Source of the DNA: an uncultured Gammaproteobacteria bacterium
GTDB taxonomy: Bacteria; Pseudomonadota; Gammaproteobacteria; Chromatiales; Chromatiaceae
Direction: 5' to 3'
NCBI GenBank assembly: GCA_937926265.1
Contig: CALAZS010000040.1
Span: 1 to 16,767 of the forward strand
DNA: 16,767 nt
The notes below the pieces were generated by a model, which saw only the letters and a list, made by a program, of their open reading frames with translations, was not told the DNA's origin and searched no databases. This document shows, piece by piece, positions 1-7,140 of the stretch. Each line of letters begins with the position of its first letter. The first letter of the stretch is position 1. The translations under genes were made by a program, and so were the position numbers.

Positions 1-652
1 CAATGCTTTTGGTTCTGAAACAGGTTTTATTGGTTTCTATGACAAACAGGTCATTCTGTTTTTTGATATGTTTGACGCGTTGATTGTATTCAACGTTAAT
101 ATCTTTTTCCGGGTGGCGTTGTGCCTGCCGCACAAATGAACGTGCCAGGGCTTCAAAGTTTACCGCTGTATATTCATCTTCTGAACCCAGGCCAACAATT
201 TCTTCTGGCCTCATACTGCTGTTCGAGTAGGCAACGGCAGGTTCAAGACGGGCTATGTCTTTTGCCTCCATTAAATTTAATCGGGGATAATGAGGTGAAA
301 GCATTTCAAAACGTTCACGCAGTTTATGGCATTCCTTCTCGCCAACACCTAAAACCATCTTGGAATATTTAAAGATTAAATGATCAATATCAGGTTGCGA
401 AGTAGCGTAGTTCTCCACCATGCGAGCAGCACGTTGAACTTTAAGTGCTTTCTCAAGTTTGTAGTTTGTTTCTATATCGCCGCAGTGAAGTGTTTGGCTG
501 TTATTACTATGCAGAGAGTTAACGCGGGCCGGTGCTGCATACTTTTCCAGCATGCATACATGCTTTATATCGGAATAATGGCTTGTAAGGTAAAGCAGTG
601 CAGAACCGCTGACTCCGCCACCAACAATTAAAAGATCAAAAACCTGGTTCAT
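1..652 (-). CDS. mqo: Malate:quinone oxidoreductase, N-terminal part (cut by window edge)
   Basis: This FAD-dependent, membrane-associated enzyme oxidises malate to oxaloacetate and passes electrons to the quinone pool. The reading frame is open from an ATG at 652-650 to the window edge (217 codons) and runs off it. I translated it by hand. The N-terminus carries a Rossmann dinucleotide-binding motif GGGVSG (residues 11-16) and an acidic/basic LEKY segment at the end of the second beta strand. Further signatures are NNSQTLHCGDIETNY, KMVLGVGEKE, ARLEPAV and DEYTAVNFEALA. They match the Campylobacter/Helicobacter-type Mqo more closely than the E. coli type. The ribosome-binding site is weak (GGA, about 7 nt upstream). 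The gene is separated from the upstream DUF4399 gene by a strong hairpin, so it probably has its own promoter. The main alternative is another FAD-dependent 2-hydroxyacid oxidoreductase of the same family. Confidence 0.85.
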   Translation of the reverse strand, partial: MNQVFDLLIVGGGVSGSALLYLTSHYSDIKHVCMLEKYAAPARVNSLHSNNSQTLHCGDIETNYKLEKALKVQRAARMVENYATSQPDIDHLIFKYSKMVLGVGEKECHKLRERFEMLSPHYPRLNLMEAKDIARLEPAVAYSNSSMRPEEIVGLGSEDEYTAVNFEALARSFVRQAQRHPEKDINVEYNQRVKHIKKQNDLFVIETNKTCFRTKSI

Positions 653-682
653 TGCTAATCCAATCAAAAATCAATAGCTTTA

Positions 683-710
683 ATCCTAGACGCTATGGAG
701 GATTTAGCAA
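683..710 (-). promoter_or_regulatory. Candidate sigma-70 promoter for mqo
   Basis: Reading the minus strand upstream of the mqo ATG there is TTGCTA (710-705), a 16-nt spacer and TAGGAT (688-683). Each hexamer matches four of six consensus bases. It lies between the hairpin ending the DUF4399 gene and the mqo start, where a promoter would be expected. The match is weak and could be chance. Confidence 0.25.
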
Positions 711-718
711 TATTTTGA

Positions 719-745
719 AAGGCTATAGCAGGTTGCTATAGCCTT
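719..745 (-). terminator. Strong hairpin, probable terminator of the DUF4399 gene
   Basis: A perfect 12-bp inverted repeat (arm AAGGCTATAGCA at 719-730, its complement at 734-745) surrounds a 3-nt loop. It begins 10 nt past the DUF4399 stop codon. On the minus strand the stem ends in CCTTTC and then AAAATATT, so the T-run is short. Termination is likely but may be partial. It separates the gene from mqo. Confidence 0.65.
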
Positions 746-755
746 AGAGTGAAAA

Positions 756-1169
756 TTATTTTACGGTGATTTCTATTTTTTCAGAGATCACTGGTGGGTT
801 GTGTGGAATGTGCAGATGATTGCCTAAAATCAGCTGAAGAGTATGTTTACCTGGAGCTAGCTCCACACTTGTTTCAGTTTGGCCTCCACCAAAATGTTTT
901 ATGCCTTTACCCATTGGCTGGTCCAGTGGTGGTAAGTCGCCATTAACTATCAAATGATGGTGACCGGTATTTTTCTTTTCAACACCAGCTGGTGCTACAC
1001 CCATACCTTTTAAACCAAATTTAACGGTTACTGGTGAAGTAACTGTTTCACCATTAGTTGGTGAAATGATGTAGAGCTGGGCTCCCTCAGGACTTGGGGT
1101 GTTGGCAAAGGTAAATGCTGATAACAGCAGTGTAGACAAAAATGCGATAGTTAAAAAATATTTTTTCAT
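756..1169 (-). CDS. Exported DUF4399-domain protein
   Basis: A small secreted protein of 137 aa. Residues 1-22 form a typical Sec signal peptide: KK, then a hydrophobic core, then an SAFTFA end, with likely cleavage after Ala22. The mature part is a single DUF4399-type beta domain. It has the hallmark opening IISPTNGETVTSPVTVKFGL, a GHHHLIVNG segment (His70-72), the loop IKHFGGGQTE and a late LGNHLHIPHNPPV segment. The conserved histidines could bind metal, but no function is established for the family. A clear ribosome-binding site (GAGGGA) precedes the ATG. It appears to be a single-gene unit, with a hairpin downstream and a palindrome upstream. I am confident of the family and make no claim about activity. 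Confidence 0.85.
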   Translation of the reverse strand: MKKYFLTIAFLSTLLLSAFTFANTPSPEGAQLYIISPTNGETVTSPVTVKFGLKGMGVAPAGVEKKNTGHHHLIVNGDLPPLDQPMGKGIKHFGGGQTETSVELAPGKHTLQLILGNHLHIPHNPPVISEKIEITVK

Positions 1170-1200
1170 AGTTCCCTCACTTTTAATATTTAATTATGTA

Positions 1201-1217
1201 TTGGCTTTTAAAGCCAA
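1201..1217. promoter_or_regulatory. 17-bp palindrome upstream of the DUF4399 gene, possible operator
   Basis: TTGGCTTT and AAAGCCAA form a perfect dyad around a single T. The right-hand arm, read on the minus strand, begins with TTGGCT and could double as a weak -35 element. It ends 32 nt upstream of the DUF4399 ATG in an A+T-rich stretch. There is no T-run after it, and the arms are too close for a normal terminator loop, so a protein-binding site is the more natural reading. Confidence 0.4.
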
Positions 1218-1305
1218 CTTGAGTCTATGAAATTAGTATTAAATAATAGAACCACAAAACATCCGGAAATAACCCAAAGAAAATTTTATTGGATAAACAG
1301 CTGGA

Positions 1306-2229
1306 TTAGAGGAAGTAGCTTTCGCTCAGGGCCTGGTGAATGTGAGTAATGCCCAGTTGAATTTCATCAATGCTTTCATGCAGTTCAGACTTGGGTATGT
1401 TTTCTGTTTTTATACCTGAAATAATTTTGGCTGTTTTGCGAATAGATGCCAGTGTCTTTTTGGAGTTTACAAAGGTTGCAACGCTTTCCTCAACTGATCC
1501 CAGGCAGTGCAGTACTGAGCGGGGAAATAACATTTCTGTGAACAGGTAATCAAGTACCGGTGCGCGACTGACACGAATCTGAACCTGGCGACGAAAGCTT
1601 TGATAACCGGACATGGATTTCAATACACTGATCCACTGCAATGCATCCAGGGTTCTCGATTCGATCAGGTCATCGTCAAAAAGATCTGTAGAACGCACAT
1701 CAATAATACGAGTCGTCATGTCCGAGCGTTCAAGGTTCCTGCCAATGCGGGCAAAATGATAGCCTTCATCACGGTAAAGTACTGAACCGATCAGGCCATT
1801 AAATTGCTGTGATCCGGCTATGACATCATTAAGAAAATCTTCACGGCCCTTTTTGGTTATGCCGTTGCGTGCATTTTCTTGAACAAACATATTAAGTTCA
1901 TTCAATAATTCCCAGGCTGAACGTGGCAGGGCTTCCCGTACTGTTCGGCAATTTTCCCGTGCATAACATAAACAGCTGACAATTGAACTCGGGTTATTAT
2001 TATCTTCAATTAAGAACTTAACCACGTTGCGTTCACTGGCATCTGCGTAATTGTCGGTGAATATCTCATCAAGACCGGTGATATTAACCAGTGGTTCCCA
2101 TCCTGGTGTAATGCCTTTGGGTGTATCAAGGACAAGCTGGCTGTTAACTTTTATCAGACGCGCAACATTTTCAGCGCGTTCAACATAACGTGCCAGCCAG
2201 TAAATATTTTCAGCAACTCTGGAAAGCAT
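1306..2229 (-). CDS. Alpha-E domain protein (DUF403 family)
   Basis: This 307-aa all-helical protein is the alpha-E partner found beside circularly permuted ATP-grasp enzymes. The start MLSRVAENIYWLARYVERAE is the family signature, and the length fits a stand-alone alpha-E protein. The family recurs in operons with ATP-grasp, transglutaminase and Anbu genes. It is thought to help a peptide ligase, but no biochemical activity has been assigned that I know of. It is the last gene of the operon. Its ATG lies 2 nt after the ATP-grasp stop, with GGTGA about 9 nt upstream, overlapping the end of the preceding gene, which suggests translational coupling. No signal peptide is seen, so it should act in the cytoplasm. 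I see no clear terminator in the 136 nt that follow it. Confidence 0.88.
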   Translation of the reverse strand: MLSRVAENIYWLARYVERAENVARLIKVNSQLVLDTPKGITPGWEPLVNITGLDEIFTDNYADASERNVVKFLIEDNNNPSSIVSCLCYARENCRTVREALPRSAWELLNELNMFVQENARNGITKKGREDFLNDVIAGSQQFNGLIGSVLYRDEGYHFARIGRNLERSDMTTRIIDVRSTDLFDDDLIESRTLDALQWISVLKSMSGYQSFRRQVQIRVSRAPVLDYLFTEMLFPRSVLHCLGSVEESVATFVNSKKTLASIRKTAKIISGIKTENIPKSELHESIDEIQLGITHIHQALSESYFL

Positions 2230-2231
2230 GT

Positions 2232-3689
2232 TTAATCACCATCTTCCATATCAACGATCCAGGTGTCTTTCGAACCACCACCCTGTGAGGAATTAACCAC
2301 GAGTGAGCCTTTACGCAGGGCAACACGGGTTAAGCCGCCGGTTGTGACCGTGGTTTTCCTGCCACTTAAAATAAAAGGGCGCAAATCAACATGCCTTGGT
2401 TCCACTTTTTTACCTATCACGGTGGGAACAGTAGAAATACCCAGGGTTGGCTGGGCTATGTAATTTCTTGGGTTGCTTTTAATAAGCCCGGCAAATGTAG
2501 CCCGCTCGGCTTTGGTGGCGTTGGGGCCAATTAACATGCCATAGCCACCCGACTCATTGGCCGGTTTTACTACCAGCTTGTCGAGGTTGTCGAGGACATA
2601 CTCTTTTTCATCCTTGTACATGCAACGGTAAGTTGGCACATTCGGAATGCCGGGTTCTTCATTGAGGTAATAGCGAATGATTTCCGGAACAAAGGCATAA
2701 ACGACTTTGTCATCGGCAACACCGGCACCTGGCGCATTGGCAAGGCCGACATTACCGGCTTTCCAAGCTCGCATCAGGCCAGGTACGCCAAGCATTGATT
2801 CCTTGTTAAATACTTCAGGGTCCATGAATTCATCGTCGATACGGCGATAGATAACATCAACCCGTTGCGGCCCGGCTACAGTTTTCATGTAAACACAGTC
2901 GTCTTTATCTACGAACAGGTCAGAGCCCTGTACCAGTTCGGCACCCATCTGTAATGCGAGATAGGCATGTTCAAAGTAAGCCGAGTTGTAGATACCGGGA
3001 GTAAGCACTGCAATTGCCGGACGTTTCTTGTTTGAAGACTGCAGTCCGGCAAGCATTTCATAAAGCTGGGTAGGGTAGTCATCAACCGGTAAAGGTGCAT
3101 AGCTTTCAAAAAGTTCTGGAAAGACACGTTTGGTGATAAGACGGTTTTCCAGCATATATGACACACCGGAAGGTACACGCAGGTTGTCTTCCAGAACGTA
3201 CATAACGCCATCTGAATCACGTACCAGGTCTGAACCGCATATATGTGCCCAGACACCGTTGGGTGGGTTTACGCCAACACATTGAGGCCTGAAGTTTTTG
3301 GAATCTTTTAAGACTTCTTTAGGAAAGACACCGTCTTTAATGATTTGCTGATCGTTATATAGATCGTTAATAAACAGGTTAAGGGCTTTGACCCGTTGGA
3401 TCAGTCCGGCTTCAATGCTGTCCCATTCAGATTTAGGGATAATGCGGGGTACGATATCAAATGGCCAACTGCGGTCTATCATGCCGCCATCTTCATCGTT
3501 ATAGACCGTAAAGGTAATGCCCATTTCCTTGATGGCAAGATCAGCCGCATCCTGACGCAGGGATAGCTCGTCTTCGTCCATGCTGCGAAGTTGCTGGACA
3601 ATGGTTTTGGCAAAGGTACGGGAACGGTTTGCCGCGGCGAGCATCTCGTCGTAGAAGTCCGTTTTGTATTGGGTCAGATCAATCGCCAT
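2232..3689 (-). CDS. Circularly permuted type 2 ATP-grasp protein (DUF404/DUF407)
   Basis: A 485-aa enzyme predicted to join a carboxylate to an amine using ATP, probably in peptide tagging or synthesis. The substrate is unknown. The permuted ATP-grasp elements are visible: the glycine-rich segment EDNLRVPSGVSYMLENR (167-183), the ATP-binding lysine in LVVKPANESGGYG (Lys375) and the metal/phosphate segment RHVDLRPF (432-439). The C-terminal TTGGLTRVAL and SSQGGGSKDTW segments are also typical. The ATG lies 5 nt after the transglutaminase stop codon and the next gene follows after 2 nt, so all three are surely one transcript. The ribosome-binding site is poor (AAGAA), consistent with coupling. 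It lacks a signal peptide. The family assignment is firm; the ligase role is inferred from the fold and from comparative genomics of amidoligases. Confidence 0.9.
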   Translation of the reverse strand: MAIDLTQYKTDFYDEMLAAANRSRTFAKTIVQQLRSMDEDELSLRQDAADLAIKEMGITFTVYNDEDGGMIDRSWPFDIVPRIIPKSEWDSIEAGLIQRVKALNLFINDLYNDQQIIKDGVFPKEVLKDSKNFRPQCVGVNPPNGVWAHICGSDLVRDSDGVMYVLEDNLRVPSGVSYMLENRLITKRVFPELFESYAPLPVDDYPTQLYEMLAGLQSSNKKRPAIAVLTPGIYNSAYFEHAYLALQMGAELVQGSDLFVDKDDCVYMKTVAGPQRVDVIYRRIDDEFMDPEVFNKESMLGVPGLMRAWKAGNVGLANAPGAGVADDKVVYAFVPEIIRYYLNEEPGIPNVPTYRCMYKDEKEYVLDNLDKLVVKPANESGGYGMLIGPNATKAERATFAGLIKSNPRNYIAQPTLGISTVPTVIGKKVEPRHVDLRPFILSGRKTTVTTGGLTRVALRKGSLVVNSSQGGGSKDTWIVDMEDGD

Positions 3690-3694
3690 GATGT

Positions 3695-6600
3695 TCAGTT
3701 CTTATTTTGCTTAAACCTTAAATCAAGCGTATACGGATGATCCGGGTTTGCCTTTGATTCAGGTATATCTATTTGTCCATGTGAATGGCCGTGTTGCCAG
3801 AATCGTGCCAGCCTGCGCGATTCTGCCGCAAATGCATTGATCGGAAAGTCGCTTGAGTTCAGGCCACCGGGATGTTCGACATGGTATGTGCAGCCGCCCA
3901 ACGAGGTTTTATTCCAGCCATCAATTAAATCAAATATAAGCGGCGCTTGAACGGGTATGGTTGGATGTAATCCTGAAGGGGGATTCCAGGCCTTGAATCT
4001 TACGCCAGCAACAAACTCACCACGCTCTCCCGTGCACCGTAATGGAACACGTTCGCCGTTGCATGCTACATAGTGGCGCGAATCTGTCATGCCTCTTACA
4101 CGCAATTGTAACCTTTCGACCGAAGAATCTACGAAACGTGCGGTACCCTGACCAGTGACTTCTTCACCAAGGACATTCCAGGGTTCTATGGCGAAGCGTA
4201 ACTCAAATTCAACATCCCCGACTTGCAGTGAGCCGTAGCGTGGGAAACGAAACTCCACAAATGGGTCAAGCCAGCTATGATCAAAACCATACCCCCAGCG
4301 TTGCAGGTCAGAAACCACATCATGTGCATCCCTTTCTACGTAGTGGGGCAGCATAAATCGGTCATGAAGTTCCGTACCCCAGCGAACCGGGGTTTCTTCA
4401 TAGGGTGTTTGCCAGAAACGCGATACCAGGGTTCTGAGCAGCAGGTTTTGTACCAGTGACATCCTTGCGTGAGGCGGCATTTCAAAACCCCGAAATTCAA
4501 CCAGGCCCAGACGGCCGGAAGCTGAATCAGGAGAATAAAGCTTGTCGATGCAGAATTCTGAACGGTGGGTGTTACCGGTCATATCGGCAAGCAGATTGCG
4601 CAGCACGCGGTCTATTACCCAGGGAGAGTGTGATTCACCACCAGGCAGGTTCTGCAGTGCAATTTCCAGTTCATAAAGGCTGTCATCCCTGGCTTCATCA
4701 ACGCGTGGTGCCTGGGATGTCGGACCAATAAACATGCCAGAGAAAAGATAAGACAAGGAAGGGTGGTTTTGCCAGTACCTGATCAGGCTGCCGAGAACAT
4801 CCGGTTTGCGCAGCATCGGGCTGTTGGCAGGTGAGTTACCGCCAAGTGTGACATGGTTGCCGCCACCTGTTCCGGTATGCCTGCCATCAAGCATGAACTT
4901 CTCGGTGCCGAGTCGGGATTGTCGGGCTTCTTCATAAAGTATTTCAGTATGTTCCACCAACTCATTCCAGTCGTTGGCCGGATGAATATTAACTTCGATA
5001 ACCCCGGGATCTGGTGTAATGGAAAATCTTTTTAAGCGCTCATCCCGGGGGGCTTCATAGCCTTCAATCACTATAGGCTGGGATAAGTCTTCAGCAACAG
5101 ACTCAATAGTATGCAGTAATTCCAGCCAGTGATTTAGATCAGTCAGCGGTGGCAAAAAGATGTGCAGATGATTATTTCTTGGCTCTATGCATAAAGCCGT
5201 TCTGACAAACAGGCTGTCCTCAAGCTCTTCATCAGCGGCTTGCTGGTGCTGTAAGCCATGATCATCCTGAGCTGCGCCATGTGAATACTGTGTATAACGT
5301 TTGCTGACAGGCCCGGGCAGTTTTTCTTTTTGCGCAAAGGGATCTGCCTCAATGATTTTTTGACGTTTAGCAGGTTTTTCCCAGATCAGGGAATCAAGCG
5401 GCAGGCGATATCCCATTGGAGAATCGCCCGGTACCAGGAACATATGCTCACGCCTGAACTGCCACTTTGAACTGATCCAGGATTTTTTAACCGGTTCCCA
5501 GGCAACTGGCAGTACAAAACCGGTGATTTTATCCAGACCTTTTTCAAAAACCTTTAACAGACGTTTACGTTCAATCTCATCATCGAGTTTGTTTTTCAGG
5601 ACATCGACGTTAACCGGTAACGTACCTTCTTTCCAAAGGTAATAGAGCACATCTTCGTATCCGGGGGTGATGTTATCGGTTTTGATATCCAGTTGCTTTG
5701 CCAGCGCTTTAGCAAAACTGTTGGCCTGATCGATTTCTGTGTTTCCGGGGGTGGCAGGGTTGATCAGTAAGGATTTATTCTGCCAGATAGGTTCGCCATC
5801 ATCACGCCAGTAACAGTGTAATGCCCAGCGTGGTAGTTGCTCACCGGGGTACCATTTACCCTGTCCGTGGTGCAACACGCCTCCGGGTGCAAACTTGTCC
5901 CAGAGTCTTCTAAACAGGTTGCCGGCAAGTCTTAATTTATCTTCCCCCAATGCTTCGGTGTTCCATTGGGCACCATCCATATCGTCAATCGAAACAAAGG
6001 TGGGTTCACCCCCCATCGTCAGGCGGACATCGTTAATCTCAAGTTCATTATCAACCTGTTTGCCAAGTTGCATGACCTGTTGCCACTGGTCATCCGTGTA
6101 GGGCTTGGTAACACGCGGGTCTTCCTTGATGCGGGTTACTTCGTTAACAAAATCAAACTCAACTTTACACTCGTCAGTGGCACCATCTACCGGTGCAGCA
6201 CTGACTGGATCCGCTGTACAGGCTAACGGGATATGACCTTCACCGGCAAACAGGCCTGATGTCGGATCAAGCCCAATCCAGCCAGCACCGGGTACGTAGA
6301 CTTCGGTCCAGGCATGTAAATCAGTGAAGTCGGCTTCTGGTCCGGATGGTCCATCCAGTGATTTAACATCTGCGGTTAGCTGTACCAGGTAACCTGAAAC
6401 AAAACGTGCTGCCAGTCCCATATGACGCAGAATCTGCACCAGCAGCCAGGCACTGTCGCGGCAGGAGCCTATGCCACGGCCAAGAGTCTGCTCACAGGTC
6501 TGAACTCCCGGTTCCATACGAATGGAATATTCAATATCATTTTCGAGTTGCTGGTTAAGCTCTACCAGAAAGTCGACAATCTTTTTTTTACCTGATTGAT

Positions 6601-7000
6601 GTTTTTTCAACCAGTCTTTGAGAAGCGCACCTTCTTCCGTTTTTTCAAAATAAGGCGCCAGTTCCTTCTTTAACTGGTCTGGATATTCAAAAGGGTAGTG
6701 TTTAGCGATGTCTTCTACAAAAAAATCAAACGGGTTGATTTTCACCAGTTCGGCAACCAGGCTGACATCGATAACCAGTTTTTTGGTTTGTTCCGGAAAT
6801 ACCAGGCGGGCCATGAAATTGCCAAAAGGGTCCTGCTGCCAGTTTAAAAACTGTTCCGATGGTTCAACCTTGAGGGAATAATGATGAATCGGTGTGCGCG
6901 TGTGCGGAGCAGGGCGTAACCTGATGATATGAGGTGACAATGTCACCATTCGGTCAAAATGATATTCAGTACGATGGTGGAGGGCGACTTGGATTGACAT
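3695..7000 (-). CDS. Transglutaminase-like protein fused to DUF2126
   Basis: A large (1101 aa) two-part cytoplasmic protein. Residues 1-250 form a bacterial transglutaminase-like region: an N-terminal beta domain, then the papain-like core with its catalytic triad visible as Cys180 (GIGSCRDSAW), His229 (DLHAWTEV) and Asp245 (LDPTSG). From about residue 320 onward it is DUF2126, opening with the hallmark VRLTMGGEPTFVSIDD and carrying the conserved DGRHTGTGGGNHVTLGG (705-721). That second motif recalls glutamine-synthetase-like ligases. I chose the ATG at 7000 rather than the upstream in-frame ATG at 7021 because AAGGAC sits 4 nt before it and the family starts at MSIQVALHHRTEY. It is first in the operon with ATP-grasp and alpha-E. 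The core may act as a peptidase or an amide-transfer enzyme; which one is not decidable here. Confidence 0.9.
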   Translation of the reverse strand: MSIQVALHHRTEYHFDRMVTLSPHIIRLRPAPHTRTPIHHYSLKVEPSEQFLNWQQDPFGNFMARLVFPEQTKKLVIDVSLVAELVKINPFDFFVEDIAKHYPFEYPDQLKKELAPYFEKTEEGALLKDWLKKHQSGKKKIVDFLVELNQQLENDIEYSIRMEPGVQTCEQTLGRGIGSCRDSAWLLVQILRHMGLAARFVSGYLVQLTADVKSLDGPSGPEADFTDLHAWTEVYVPGAGWIGLDPTSGLFAGEGHIPLACTADPVSAAPVDGATDECKVEFDFVNEVTRIKEDPRVTKPYTDDQWQQVMQLGKQVDNELEINDVRLTMGGEPTFVSIDDMDGAQWNTEALGEDKLRLAGNLFRRLWDKFAPGGVLHHGQGKWYPGEQLPRWALHCYWRDDGEPIWQNKSLLINPATPGNTEIDQANSFAKALAKQLDIKTDNITPGYEDVLYYLWKEGTLPVNVDVLKNKLDDEIERKRLLKVFEKGLDKITGFVLPVAWEPVKKSWISSKWQFRREHMFLVPGDSPMGYRLPLDSLIWEKPAKRQKIIEADPFAQKEKLPGPVSKRYTQYSHGAAQDDHGLQHQQAADEELEDSLFVRTALCIEPRNNHLHIFLPPLTDLNHWLELLHTIESVAEDLSQPIVIEGYEAPRDERLKRFSITPDPGVIEVNIHPANDWNELVEHTEILYEEARQSRLGTEKFMLDGRHTGTGGGNHVTLGGNSPANSPMLRKPDVLGSLIRYWQNHPSLSYLFSGMFIGPTSQAPRVDEARDDSLYELEIALQNLPGGESHSPWVIDRVLRNLLADMTGNTHRSEFCIDKLYSPDSASGRLGLVEFRGFEMPPHARMSLVQNLLLRTLVSRFWQTPYEETPVRWGTELHDRFMLPHYVERDAHDVVSDLQRWGYGFDHSWLDPFVEFRFPRYGSLQVGDVEFELRFAIEPWNVLGEEVTGQGTARFVDSSVERLQLRVRGMTDSRHYVACNGERVPLRCTGERGEFVAGVRFKAWNPPSGLHPTIPVQAPLIFDLIDGWNKTSLGGCTYHVEHPGGLNSSDFPINAFAAESRRLARFWQHGHSHGQIDIPESKANPDHPYTLDLRFKQNKN

Positions 7001-7140
7001 GTTTTGTCCTTGGCACATCAAGGTTTTGATGTATTATTAGCAAAGATTGGTTACAGTTGAAAGCACTACTTGGTTAATTCTGAAAATTATTCAATATCCA
7101 TGCCTTTTTGTGTGTTTGGGTTCTATATCTGGGGGACTGC
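7001..7140. promoter_or_regulatory. Divergent promoter region between the transglutaminase operon and Anbu
   Basis: This 140-nt A+T-rich gap is the only space in which both halves of the Anbu cluster can start transcription, so shared control is likely. Next to the transglutaminase start lies a perfect 7-bp dyad (ACATCAA at 7015-7021, TTGATGT at 7026-7032). A second, overlapping dyad (CCTTG at 7008-7012, CAAGG at 7019-7023) would cover the AAGGAC ribosome-binding site. On the Anbu side GGGGGA precedes the ATG by about 5 nt. I could not pick convincing -35/-10 pairs in either direction. Confidence 0.45.

Noticed and set aside
121..631. Two plus-strand ORFs of 83 aa at 121-372 and 380-631
   Set aside because: They lie antisense to mqo, have no family resemblance and no good ribosome-binding sites, while the minus-strand frame reads as a recognisable oxidoreductase.
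7001..7021. Longer start for the transglutaminase gene at 7021
   Set aside because: The extra residues MMCQGQN are not family-like, and the ribosome-binding site AAGGAC lies inside them, directly before the ATG at 7000.
7108..7140. Upstream in-frame ATG of Anbu at 7108, giving 11 extra residues
   Set aside because: It would bury the catalytic threonine behind an extension, whereas the ATG at 7141 has GGGGGA upstream and matches the family start MTYCVGL.
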